Below, piece by piece: positions 34,398 to 43,500 of a DNA stretch of 64,000 nucleotides; the stretch's first letter is position 1, and each line of letters begins with the position of its first letter. The notes under the pieces are model-generated. The model did no database searches, was not told the origin of the DNA, and saw only the letters and a list, made by a program, of their open reading frames with translations. Origin of the DNA: Enterococcus quebecensis (GTDB lineage: Bacteria > Bacillota > Bacilli > Lactobacillales > Enterococcaceae); NCBI RefSeq assembly GCF_001730365.1, contig NZ_MIKB01000013.1:124001-188000 (forward strand). Reading direction: 5' to 3'. The translations under genes were made by a program, and so were the position numbers.

Positions 34398-35729
34398 TTA
34401 TTTTGTGACATCCCAATCATAAACCCATGTCTGCCAACCATTTGCAGCTTCTGAGTATACCAATAAAGTATTCCCAATTCGCGTCTTAACTAAAAATGAA
34501 CGAGTCGTTTTATTATCAATATTGATTGCATCTCCATTTACCCAATGAGTTGCTGATGCTTTGAGTTTGACGTAGTCGCCTCGTTTGAATTGATTGTTCG
34601 GTGCTTTTTCTGCTTCTGAAACTTTTATCCAACCATGTATTGTCCCATCTTCTTGCGATTGGATACGAATCGTATTATCGGCATTTCTTTGTAAAACATT
34701 GTATACGCTGTTGTATTCATTCAACTTAATCGTTACATTTGAGCTGATTCCTTTGTAATTTTTCCATTTTGTTGCATTTTGACCAAATGTTACTTTCTCA
34801 TTTGCTTGAATATTGTTTGGATTACCATACGATGGGGTTTTACTCACTTTAAATTTGCTTACTAAAATACAATCCCAATCATAAGTCCAAACTTCCCATC
34901 CACCTGCTGAATCAGCGTATAAAAGTAATTGGTTTCCTTTGCGTGCTTTTACATGGAATGTCCGAGTCGTTTTATTATCAATATTGATTGCATTTCCATT
35001 TACCCAATGTGTTGCTTGAGGACGAAGTTTTACAACATCGTTTCTCTCAATACTATTATTAGGTGCCCGCTGAATATCTCGTTCATAGACATTACTTCCC
35101 CACGAGTCATCCATCATACGAATATAAATCGTACCATCATCATTTAAACGATTTACTCGGAAATTACGCACCATGCTGAAAAATCCTATTTTTGTACCAC
35201 CAACCCAGTTTGTTGCGATATTTGTAAAAGTCACGATCTCTCCTACCTTAAATTCAGTTGAGGGTGTGGGTTTTGGTTTTTCATTTGCCTTTAAAGTATT
35301 GTACCAGTAGCGCGCTTGTGTTTGCCTAATAGGTTGATTGCTATCTAGAGGCCTTTCATAGAATTTAATGAAGATCTCTGCTAAGGCTTCTGGTGATTGT
35401 GTACTTTGAGTAAATTGTTTAAACGACATTGTTGGATGATAAAATTGTTGTCCATTAGCTACCTCCCACTCCAAACGTTTACATTGACTAATAACATCTT
35501 GATACACTAAACCATTTTGCTGTGCCCAGTGAATATATTTTGTTGCAGGTGTCCATTGTACTAAGCCGTAGCCACCAGTCATGTTTCCGATGTTGTCAGA
35601 CTCCCAGCGGTCAGCAATAATACCACTTTCTGACTGCATATTTCCTAAAACTCCTGCAACTGCTTCTCTAGTCCAACCTTGATTTGTTAAATAGTTCCAA
35701 ATCTGTTGAGCTGTTTGTTGTTGTGTCAT
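34398..35729 (-). CDS. Lysin with phage-tail-lysozyme domain and repeat wall-binding module
   Basis: Protein of 443 residues. The first about 150 residues form a Phage_lysozyme2-type muramidase domain with the catalytic Glu in GNMQSESGI and GGYGLVQWTP downstream. After a Pro/Lys linker (KPKPTPST) comes a module of about 285 residues made of two alternating SH3-like units repeated twice; the repeated core is NIDNKTTRTF...YDWD. No signal peptide. It lies 43 bases after the other lysin gene, whose C-terminal module is almost identical. There is no holin, integrase or structural phage gene nearby, so it may be a bacteriocin-type or domesticated lysin. Confidence 0.85.
   Translation of the reverse strand: MTQQQTAQQIWNYLTNQGWTREAVAGVLGNMQSESGIIADRWESDNIGNMTGGYGLVQWTPATKYIHWAQQNGLVYQDVISQCKRLEWEVANGQQFYHPTMSFKQFTQSTQSPEALAEIFIKFYERPLDSNQPIRQTQARYWYNTLKANEKPKPTPSTEFKVGEIVTFTNIATNWVGGTKIGFFSMVRNFRVNRLNDDGTIYIRMMDDSWGSNVYERDIQRAPNNSIERNDVVKLRPQATHWVNGNAINIDNKTTRTFHVKARKGNQLLLYADSAGGWEVWTYDWDCILVSKFKVSKTPSYGNPNNIQANEKVTFGQNATKWKNYKGISSNVTIKLNEYNSVYNVLQRNADNTIRIQSQEDGTIHGWIKVSEAEKAPNNQFKRGDYVKLKASATHWVNGDAINIDNKTTRSFLVKTRIGNTLLVYSEAANGWQTWVYDWDVTK
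34408..35276 (-). repeat. Direct repeat copy 1 (lysin wall-binding module)
   Basis: Equivalent to 35783-36651 at a constant offset of 1375 bases. Identity appears complete over roughly the first 530 bases (the C-terminal coding part), with substitutions starting near 34939 and becoming frequent, mostly synonymous, near 35180-35276. Confidence 0.93.
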
Positions 35730-35772
35730 TATAATCCCTTCTTTCTTCTATTTAATATCTGTTTTCACGTTA

Positions 35773-37089
35773 CTACTTAGTAACATCCCAATCATAAACC
35801 CATGTCTGCCAACCATTTGCAGCTTCTGAGTATACCAATAAAGTATTCCCAATTCGCGTCTTAACTAAAAATGAACGAGTCGTTTTATTATCAATATTGA
35901 TTGCATCTCCATTTACCCAATGAGTTGCTGATGCTTTGAGTTTGACGTAGTCGCCTCGTTTGAATTGATTGTTCGGTGCTTTTTCTGCTTCTGAAACTTT
36001 TATCCAACCATGTATTGTCCCATCTTCTTGCGATTGGATACGAATCGTATTATCGGCATTTCTTTGTAAAACATTGTATACGCTGTTGTATTCATTCAAC
36101 TTAATCGTTACATTTGAGCTGATTCCTTTGTAATTTTTCCATTTTGTTGCATTTTGACCAAATGTTACTTTCTCATTTGCTTGAATATTGTTTGGATTAC
36201 CATACGATGGGGTTTTACTCACTTTAAATTTGCTTACTAAAATACAATCCCAATCATAAGTCCAAACTTCCCATCCACCTGCTGAATCAGCGTATAAAAG
36301 TAATTGGTTTTCTTTGCGTGCTTTTACATGGAATGTCCGAGTTGTTTTATTATCAATATTGATTGCATTTCCATTTACCCAATGTGTTGCTTGGGGACGA
36401 AGTTTTACAACATCGTTTCTCTCAATACTATTATTAGGTGCCCGCTGAATATCTCGTTCATAGACATTACTTCCCCACGAATCATCCATCATACGAATAT
36501 AAATCGTACCATCATCATTTAAACGATTTACTCGGAAATTCCGCATCATGCTGAAAAATCCTATTTTTGCACCACCAACCCAATTTGTTGCAATATTTGT
36601 AAAAGTCACAATTTCACCTACCTTAAACTTAGTGGAAGGCGTTGGTTTTGGGGTAGAAATCGCAGGTCTATAAACCGTAATTGGTGGTTGGCTGTTGGCA
36701 TTCCAGATATTATTATGAGGATTTGTTGTGATACCGTTATAACCAAAATTACAGTGAATAATATTAGCTTTGCTATCAACAAAAATACCAGTATGTCCAT
36801 ACTCTCCACCAGATGCTCCCCTAGTGCCCCAAATAAAAACATCTCCTCTTTGCACTTCAAAAACACCATTTGTCATTTCAATTTGTTTCCAATTGTTCCG
36901 TTCTAAATCACCAAATAAAGTGTCTGTATTTCCCATACTTCCATCAGGTAAAAAACCACTTGCTCTCAATGAAAAATAAACTGCTGAACTACAATCATAG
37001 CTATTTGGTCCAAGTCGATTGATCATGCTATACGTAACTTTACCTTCTCTGTCTTTCATCCACTTAATCATTGTTTCAATATTTCCCAT
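35773..37089 (-). CDS. Lysin with phage amidase (Amidase_5 / NlpC-P60 type) domain and repeat wall-binding module
   Basis: Protein of 438 residues. The N-terminal 150 residues match the phage peptidoglycan amidohydrolase family PF05382: the catalytic Cys lies in NSYDCSSAVYFS (Cys33), the His in YGHTGIFVD and GDVFIWG between them. The C-terminal 285 residues are the same four-unit wall-binding module as in the adjacent lysin. There is no signal peptide. The two lysins thus offer a glycan-cutting and a peptide- or amide-cutting head on one targeting domain. A dyad (37108-37142) lies before the start. Confidence 0.87.
   Translation of the reverse strand: MGNIETMIKWMKDREGKVTYSMINRLGPNSYDCSSAVYFSLRASGFLPDGSMGNTDTLFGDLERNNWKQIEMTNGVFEVQRGDVFIWGTRGASGGEYGHTGIFVDSKANIIHCNFGYNGITTNPHNNIWNANSQPPITVYRPAISTPKPTPSTKFKVGEIVTFTNIATNWVGGAKIGFFSMMRNFRVNRLNDDGTIYIRMMDDSWGSNVYERDIQRAPNNSIERNDVVKLRPQATHWVNGNAINIDNKTTRTFHVKARKENQLLLYADSAGGWEVWTYDWDCILVSKFKVSKTPSYGNPNNIQANEKVTFGQNATKWKNYKGISSNVTIKLNEYNSVYNVLQRNADNTIRIQSQEDGTIHGWIKVSEAEKAPNNQFKRGDYVKLKASATHWVNGDAINIDNKTTRSFLVKTRIGNTLLVYSEAANGWQTWVYDWDVTK
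35783..36651 (-). repeat. Direct repeat copy 2 (lysin wall-binding module)
   Basis: Partner of 34408-35276. The two copies differ at the extreme 3' end of the coding sequence (last three codons) and progressively at the linker-proximal end, which suggests gene conversion rather than simple recent duplication. Confidence 0.93.
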
Positions 37090-37107
37090 TAGTAGTTCCT
37101 CCTACTT

Positions 37108-37142
37108 AAAATTAAATTAACGGCGCCATTAACTTAATTTTA
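37108..37142. promoter_or_regulatory. AT-rich dyad upstream of the lysin genes
   Basis: Near-perfect inverted repeat AAAATTAA-N-TTAA / TTAA-N-TTAATTTT around CGGCGCCA, 19 bases before the amidase start codon. It could be an operator or a weak hairpin in the leader. Confidence 0.4.
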
Positions 37143-37250
37143 TTTTATCAGGATTTTAGAATGAAAAACCGTCCATTTACACCCATATATCTTTCATAAA
37201 GAAAATAATATTTTTTTAGATATTTAATCATCGCTTTTATTCTTTTGTTA

Positions 37251-37353
37251 CTTTTCAATGTTTAAAAGACCTCATTGATCCAAATACAGTGTTCATTTTA
37301 GAATAATGAAGGAAAGTTCCCTTTTTTTCCTGAGAATTCCACTATTTTTTATC
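37251..37353 (-). pseudogene. Remnant of a calcineurin-like phosphoesterase C-terminus
   Basis: Matches the 3' end of the intact gene at 49674-51383. On the minus strand it contains GTGGAATTC-CAGG-AAA and then ATTCTAAAATGAACACTG in the same order and spacing, giving the peptide YSKMNT as in the intact protein. In-frame stops and small deletions break it. It shows that a paralogue of that phosphoesterase once lay beside the surface cluster. Confidence 0.65.
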
Positions 37354-37382
37354 CTTAGTTAATTCATTACTACCTAAAAACC

Positions 37383-37446
37383 AAAAAAGCTCCTTCTATT
37401 TTTTCCATTTGAGTTGACTAGCTAGAAAAATAGACGGAGCTTTTTA
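37383..37446 (-). terminator. Terminator downstream of the decayed surface genes
   Basis: Arms AAAAAGCTCC-TCTATTTTT and AAAAATAGA-GGAGCTTTTT. Its sequence is related to the terminator at 37962-38028, as expected if the whole gene end was duplicated. Confidence 0.8.
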
Positions 37447-37499
37447 TGACTATTTAAAAAACATCACTTTCTTAACAAATAATTTAGCAAAACGTTTTT

Positions 37500-37606
37500 T
37501 AGCGTATACTAAAATGTACTTTTATTATAAAGTTGAAATCCGTGTAATAGATTTACCATTACGATTCCTTTCAAAATGCATTTGCCTTTACGCTTACATG
37601 AATAAA
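37500..37606 (-). pseudogene. Remnant of a paralogue of the 38070 secreted protein
   Basis: Core 37541-37590 aligns with 38401-38450 of the intact gene; the translated remnant reads FERNRNGKSIT against FERNQAGNYIT. The rest has been deleted or scrambled. It sits between the decayed LPXTG gene and a terminator, the same order as the intact set. Confidence 0.6.
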
Positions 37607-37613
37607 CTTGACT

Positions 37614-37905
37614 CAATTTTACCCACTCATTTTAGCGTATAACATTTTCTTTACAGTTAAAAACAAGAATATTAATGCTAATCCAATGATTAGAAGTAGC
37701 AATCTTATTTTTTCTCCTGTAGATGGCAAAGTTTGAATGGACTTATCTTTAATGACCGTTAACACTGTATCACTTTTATTTCTACTCAATGTTCTTGTTC
37801 ACTGGAATACTAACTTCTGCTTCTTCAAGAATTTCTTCTCCATAAACAGTATATTCCATTACAAATAGTCCAAAAAGAACATAGGTAACAATTAACTATG
37901 ATTTT
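37614..37905 (-). pseudogene. Decayed copy of the small LPXTG protein gene
   Basis: Highly similar to the intact gene at 38884-39234. Two lesions are visible: a 45-base in-frame deletion between two TCACTTTTATTT direct repeats, and a one-base frameshift just beyond it (GTTCTTGTTCACTGG against GTTCCATTCACTGG). The LPSTG-coding end and membrane anchor are preserved but no longer in frame with a start. Confidence 0.85.
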
Positions 37906-37961
37906 TTAAACAATAAAAAAGCTTGTAACGTTATTGTTTAACGCTACTATGTACTTAAAAT

Positions 37962-38028
37962 AAAAAATACCTTCTACTTTTTCTATTTGATTTAACAAAC
38001 AAATAGAAATCGTAGAAGGAATTTTTTT
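37962..38028 (-). terminator. Terminator of the WxL cluster
   Basis: Arms CCTTCTACTTTTTCTATTTG and CAAATAGAAATCGTAGAAGG (a few mismatches), followed on the minus strand by ATTTTTTATTTT. It lies about 40 bases after the last gene of the cluster. Confidence 0.85.
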
Positions 38029-38069
38029 AACTAATCCATCGAAATAACGTTTTTTAACCTTTAATTTGA

Positions 38070-38843
38070 TTAAACAGTCGGTACAGTTTTAACCTTTTTT
38101 CTGTCAATAAAAACATCATATGAGTTAGGAGCTAGTTTAATTATTAAAACAGATTCACCTGGTTTTACATAATAGGTATGAGCATTATCAATAACCATTA
38201 AGTTCCCACGAGGATTCGTTCTGCTCCATCGTTCAGACGTACCAAATCCAAGAGTATAATTAGAGCTGTCTTCGCTATTCCTCCATTTACTCATCGACAC
38301 CTTGATTCCTTCAATCCAATTAGTTAAATTGTAAGCCTTAACATCAATTTTATCTTTCCCACTAGCCTCTGGGAAAAACTGTCCATAACCAGAATCATCA
38401 ACAGTAATATAGTTACCAGCTTGATTTCTTTCAAAACGGTCTTTATCTTTATTCACAGTGGTTGCAAGTTGGTTCTTCCATGGCCTCGGCCCAAAAGATC
38501 CTCGATAAACTTTTCCCTTATCATCCAAAACTAATAATCCTTGATTAGTAGTTGAAAAATAGACATCAAAATTTATATATCCTTGTAATCGATCTTGAAA
38601 AGCAACAAGAGCCCCGCGAGAATCTGTCCGTCTCCAATGCTCTGGACGCATACCTTGAAATGAGTAAACATCAAATGATGCAGATCTCTCCCCCCATGAA
38701 TTAACAGAAACATGTGCGGGTCTATATATCTCCAAATTCAACACTGTCACATCAGCTTCTGATTTGGAAGAAAATCCCAGTAAACATATTCCAGAAAAAA
38801 CAATCGTAGACATAAGTTTTATTAACACATTTTTTTTCAACAA
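38070..38843 (-). CDS. Secreted two-repeat protein of the WxL cluster, unknown family
   Basis: Secreted protein of 257 residues with a signal peptide (MLKKNVLIKLMSTIVFSG, cleavage probably after SEA near residue 30). Not recognised. It has two related halves: VSVNSW...HWRRTDSRGALV in the first and VSMSKW...RWSRTNPRGNLM in the second, both ending in beta-rich segments. No anchor motif or WxL motif is seen, so it is probably released or held non-covalently. It is the last gene of the surface cluster; a degraded paralogue lies 0.5 kb downstream. Confidence 0.75.
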   Translation of the reverse strand: MLKKNVLIKLMSTIVFSGICLLGFSSKSEADVTVLNLEIYRPAHVSVNSWGERSASFDVYSFQGMRPEHWRRTDSRGALVAFQDRLQGYINFDVYFSTTNQGLLVLDDKGKVYRGSFGPRPWKNQLATTVNKDKDRFERNQAGNYITVDDSGYGQFFPEASGKDKIDVKAYNLTNWIEGIKVSMSKWRNSEDSSNYTLGFGTSERWSRTNPRGNLMVIDNAHTYYVKPGESVLIIKLAPNSYDVFIDRKKVKTVPTV

Positions 38844-38883
38844 AAGTCCCCACTTTCACATTCTTATTTATTATTAACTCCAT

Positions 38884-39234
38884 TTATCCATTCATTTTAG
38901 CGTATAACATTTTCTTTACAGTTAAAAATAAGAATATTAATGCTAATCCAACGATTAGAAGTAGCAAACTTATTTTTTCTCCTGTAGATGGCAAAGTTTG
39001 AATGGACTTATCTTTAATGACCGTTGACACTGTATCACTTTTATTTTCCTCATTATTTGGTTCATTGACTGCTTGTTCTTCACTTTTATTTCTACTCAAT
39101 GTTCCATTCACTGGAATACTAACTTCTGCTTCTTCAAGAATTTCTTCTCCATAAACAGTATATTCCATTCCAAATAGTCCCAAAAGAACACAGGTAACAA
39201 TGATTGGTAAAAAAATGATATCTCTTTTTTTCAT
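38884..39234 (-). CDS. Small LPXTG-anchored surface protein
   Basis: Sortase substrate of 116 residues: signal peptide MKKRDIIFLPIIVTCVLLG, a short Glu/Asn/Lys-rich spacer, LPSTGE, a membrane helix and a basic tail. The ATG at 39234 is preferred because it begins a normal signal peptide; an in-frame ATG at 39258 would overlap the WxL gene by 20 bases and cannot be excluded. Small LPXTG proteins of this type accompany WxL genes in enterococcal surface clusters. The preceding WxL gene stops 5 bases away. Confidence 0.85.
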   Translation of the reverse strand: MKKRDIIFLPIIVTCVLLGLFGMEYTVYGEEILEEAEVSIPVNGTLSRNKSEEQAVNEPNNEENKSDTVSTVIKDKSIQTLPSTGEKISLLLLIVGLALIFLFLTVKKMLYAKMNG

Positions 39235-39238
39235 ACTA

Positions 39239-39916
39239 CTATTTAACTGAGTTTCCATCTTTGCCTAAGACTTCAAACTTCAAAGTCATCGCATAAGAAA
39301 CCGTTTGTCTAGCAGGTTCATCACCTTCAGCACCTTTGTCAGATTCTATTTTTTCCGGTGTCACTTTACCTGTATACTGGAATTTATATTCTGAGCCTTC
39401 TTTTTTTCCAGAAAGAATTGGAGATTCCAATTTGCTCATCAATTTGTTCATTTCACCAGTTGGGACACCATCAGCTGCAATAAGATCAAATGGTTTCTCG
39501 CCTTCTTTGTTATTTTTGGGTTGTAGACTTAATTTATCAATAGCTTTTGCTGCCTTCGCATTCTGAGGAAGAGTAAAACTTGCTAAATTAACATTTATTG
39601 GACGAGCTGATAAATTGGAAACACGGTACTCGCCTGAAGTGATTGCTTTTTCATTTTTTGAGTCTGAATGAAACAATACGGTTGTCGGTATTTCAACTCT
39701 AAGCCATCTTTCATCGCCCTCTGGGATATTTTCTTCGGGATCTGTATTATCCATTTTACCTAATGTACCTTTAACTGGGATCTCAACTCCCTTATTAGGA
39801 TCATATTGTTGCCCTTCTGAATTGTCAATAATCTGATGTTCCGATGCAAAAACTACTTGACTCGTTCCTAAAATGATTCCGCCTAAGAATAATGATGCTA
39901 GTACTTTTTTCTTCAT
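39239..39916 (-). CDS. WxL domain surface protein
   Basis: Secreted cell-wall-binding protein of 225 residues. It has a signal peptide ending VVFASEH, an acidic linker, then the WxL domain: the first motif in RWLRVEIPTTVLFHS and the second in VSYAMTLKFEVLG. WxL domains bind peptidoglycan non-covalently and usually act in multi-protein surface complexes. Its EIPVKGTLG segment resembles the SIPVNGTLS of the small LPXTG protein, hinting at a shared interface. Confidence 0.87.
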   Translation of the reverse strand: MKKKVLASLFLGGIILGTSQVVFASEHQIIDNSEGQQYDPNKGVEIPVKGTLGKMDNTDPEENIPEGDERWLRVEIPTTVLFHSDSKNEKAITSGEYRVSNLSARPINVNLASFTLPQNAKAAKAIDKLSLQPKNNKEGEKPFDLIAADGVPTGEMNKLMSKLESPILSGKKEGSEYKFQYTGKVTPEKIESDKGAEGDEPARQTVSYAMTLKFEVLGKDGNSVK

Positions 39917-39974
39917 ATTAATATCTCTCCTAAAAGTTTTTTTATTTATCTTTAACAGCCATTGGCTACTAAAT

Positions 39975-40493
39975 TCATTTATTAACAGTAATTTCGATCA
40001 CTGCTTGGGTTGTTCCTCTTTTTTCTTTGAGCTTACTATCATATATATCTACCTGAGCTGTTGCTTTGTATGTCCCAGCCTCTAAAGGTTTATCTAATTT
40101 AGCTTTTGTTACTTCATAACCAGGCTGAATCATTCCAGATTCATATACGAGCGATTTGTCTTTATCCAATATCACTCTTACGTTGATCGGATATGCATTA
40201 ACAGGCTCATTTTTTATATAAATATTTCCTTCTGAAGTTTTTTGATCAAAGGTAGCTTCTGGAAATATTGTCAAAGTGAACTGTGTTTCGTCTACTTTCT
40301 TTTGTTGATAATCCTTCAATTCTTTATTCGTCATTTTTTTCGCATCTTTTATATCTGGATAATCTCCAGCAATTAATTCTTTCGGATTTTTTTGAGAATT
40401 GTACCAATAATAAGCTCCAGCAGTTCCCAGAACCAAAAGAAGTAATAACAAAAGGATCATCCATTTTTTCTTTATTTTTGTTTCTATCTTCAT
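39975..40493 (-). CDS. Membrane-anchored accessory protein of the WxL cluster
   Basis: Protein of 172 residues. The ATG at 40493 has AAGGAGAG at proper distance; the longer reading from 40523 would start inside the adhesin gene. A basic N-terminus and one membrane helix (about 12-32) are followed by an extracellular beta-rich domain (LTIFPEATFDQKTSEGNIYI, then DKPLEAGTYKATAQVDIYDS) resembling a small Ig-like fold. No known family assigned. It lies between the giant adhesin (13 bases) and the WxL gene, so it is probably part of the same surface complex. Confidence 0.8.
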   Translation of the reverse strand: MKIETKIKKKWMILLLLLLLVLGTAGAYYWYNSQKNPKELIAGDYPDIKDAKKMTNKELKDYQQKKVDETQFTLTIFPEATFDQKTSEGNIYIKNEPVNAYPINVRVILDKDKSLVYESGMIQPGYEVTKAKLDKPLEAGTYKATAQVDIYDSKLKEKRGTTQAVIEITVNK

Positions 40494-40506
40494 TATCGTT
40501 CTCTCC

Positions 40507-43500
40507 TTAGTCTTTAATACCAAACTTCAGTATTATACTGCTCTCTAAACGTGGAGAGTCTTCCGATTTATCGTTAAAATACTTTCCTTCAAACCTAATA
40601 TCACTTGAGCTACTAGATGCTAAATTTGTTAAAGGTATTGACGGTGTATTGGCATTTAAACTATTAACTTTTTTTTCACCATCTACAAGTAAGTTCAGTC
40701 TTAGTGACTTTTGTTGTTTTGATGGATCTTCGTCTTTTTCTGATAAATAGTTCACACCTGAAGTTTTACCAACAGAAAATGAAGCCATTTCAACTGATAA
40801 CGATGTATTGGCTGAGTTGTTTTTTATTGAGTACGATTCAGAAATAATTTTGTCTGTTGTTTCCATATCAGAGAAGAACAACATTTTAGTAGGAATTGTT
40901 ACATTCACCCACTTATTCTCCACATTGACCTCAATATCGTAATCATACTGAACTTTTTTACCTGTTTTAAGAGTTTCTTCTACTCTTACTTTAGCCGACT
41001 TCAGTCCTGGTGTTCTGGTGTCAGGTAGATTCACAAATTTCACGGGCTTTATATTTTTAATCTCGTTAGAATCAAAATATTTGCCTATATTATTTTTAAA
41101 ATCTTCATTTAAAGTCTCAGCCGAAGCATGCAGCACTGTTGAAACCGTTTTTTGCTTCAATTGATTTACTTTCAGTGGTCGATAGCCGTCCTTTGTAATT
41201 TCATAGTATACCGAGCTTTGTCCGTTATTGTACTTATTTCGTTGTCCATTTTCGTAAAGATAATTTTTTGTAGGTTCTCTTTGCCACGCTCGAACAATAT
41301 CACCGTACTGAACGGGTTGCTTTTGGTCTGTTCCCCATTTTTTTAAAGCATCTTGTTTCAATTCTTCTCCCGTAGCTTCAATATAAGTCTTTCCACGTTT
41401 GGTCTCGTCCATAGTAATCGTTGTTGTTTCACTTAGATCAAACCAGTCAAATTGATAATAGATGTCTTTAAAATTGGAATGAATGGGCGTATTGTCGTCT
41501 TTTAATCCAGAAACTGCCGCTATAATTGGATTTTTGCCAAGTATCAATGGAAACGCTGCACTAGTACGACTGTCTCCCCACGCACCATACGCAACAGTCG
41601 ATATCCCCCATTCCACTTTAACAGGTACAGAAACATCCACTTTTTCTCCAGTTGAACGCCTCACAACAGTGACAGTCATTGTCTTATTTGCAACGGTGTC
41701 CGCGTTTACTGTCTCTTTGATTTCAACTGTGTAATCCTCTGGTTTAATCTCTTCATTTCCTTTTTTCACATTTTTTACAAAATCCTTTGGATTCAAACGA
41801 TCTATGGACGTTCCTAAGGATAGTGTTTGAGGATTCGCTTCTGCTGATAACTTTTCTTGGACAGTGACCGTAAATTTGGCATTTGTATTCTTTGCTTTCC
41901 CTTTAAAAATTAATGTATATTCGTAAACACCTGGTTTACTGGTGTCTATATTCGTCTCTTTATTCGGTACACCTTCAATGCTTATTCTTTTATCCGACCA
42001 TGGAATATCCTTGCCGTTTTCATCCGTAGCACTAGAAAATCCTTCTTTCCAGCTTATTTTCTGTTCAACATCCACAGTCAAATCTTTTGTCTTTAGTGAA
42101 GATTTATCTTCTTTAATAGTTACTGTTGATACGTTACTATACTCTCTACTCTCTATATGAAATACCCGAACTTTGTATATTCCTGGCTCTTTTGTATCCA
42201 GTTCCTTCGTTAACCAATCGCTTCCTACTTGTTTCCCATCTGGATAAATATAATAATATTTAAAATCCTCGGCTTTAATCTTATTGCCATCTTTATCTGT
42301 GACGTTTTTGAATGGCATATTCGGATCAAACTTCTCTCCTTGATAGAGATCGACATCTTGTAACTCTAGTTTCGTTTTGTCTTCTTTAACGGTTATTGTG
42401 GCTTCATTACTATACTCTTTACTCTCTATATGATACACCCGAACTTTATATGTCCCTGGCTCTGTTGTATCCAGTTCCTTCGTTAACCAATCGCTTCCTA
42501 CTTGTTTCCCATCTGGATAAATATAATAATATTTAAAATCCTCGGCTTTAATCTTATTGCCATCTTTATCTGTTACATTTTTGAATGGCATATTTGGGTC
42601 AAATTTATCTCCTTGATACAATTCAACATCTTGTAACTCTAGTTTCGTTTTGTCTTCTTTAACGGTTATTGTGGCTACATTACTATACTCTCTACTCTCT
42701 GTATGAAATATCCGAACTTTGTATATTCCTGGCTCTTTTGTATCCAGTTCCTTCGTTAACCAATCGCTTCCTACTTGTTTCCCATCTGGATAAATATAAT
42801 AATATTTAAAATCCTCGGCTTTAATCTTATTGCCATCTTTATCTGTTACATTTTTGAATGGCATATTTGGGTCAAATTTATCTCCTTGATACAATTCAAC
42901 ATCTTGTAACTCTAGTTTCGTTTTGTCTTCTTTAACGGTTATTGTGGCTACATTACTATACTCTCTACTCTCTGTATGAAATATCCGAACTTTGTATATT
43001 CCTGGCTCTTTTGTATCCAGTTCCTTCGTTAACCAATCGCTTCCTACTTGTTTCCCATCTGGATAAATATAATAATATTTAAAATCCTCGGCTTTAATCT
43101 TATTGCCATCTTTATCTGTGACGTTTTTGAATGGCATATTCGGATCAAACTTCTCTCCTTGATAGAGATCGACATCTTGTAACTCTAGTTTCGTTTTGTC
43201 TTCTTTAACGGTTATTGTGGCTTCATTACTATACTCTTTACTCTCTATATGATACACCCGAACTTTATATGTCCCTGGCTCTGTTGTATCCAGTTCCTTA
43301 GTTAACCAATCGCTTCCTACTTGTTTTCCATCTGGATAAATATAATAATATTTAAAATCCTCGGCTTTAATCTTATTGCCATCTTTATCTGTGACGTTTT
43401 TGAATGGCATATTTGGGTCAAATTTATCTCCCTGATACAATTCAACATCTTGTAACTCTAGTTTCGTTTTGTCTTCTTTAATAGAAAATGGTACTTCGTA

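Noticed and set aside
34398-37089. Possible prophage because of phage-type lysin domains
   Set aside because: No integrase, terminase, capsid, tail or holin gene occurs within the window on either side.
37090-38069. Insertion sequence as the cause of the 1-kb gene-poor gap
   Set aside because: No transposase fragment or terminal inverted repeats with target duplications were found; the content is decayed copies of neighbouring genes.
42115-43479. Regular 273-base spaced repeats resembling an array
   Set aside because: The units are in-frame coding repeats of a surface protein; they lack short repeats with unique spacers, so this is not a CRISPR array.
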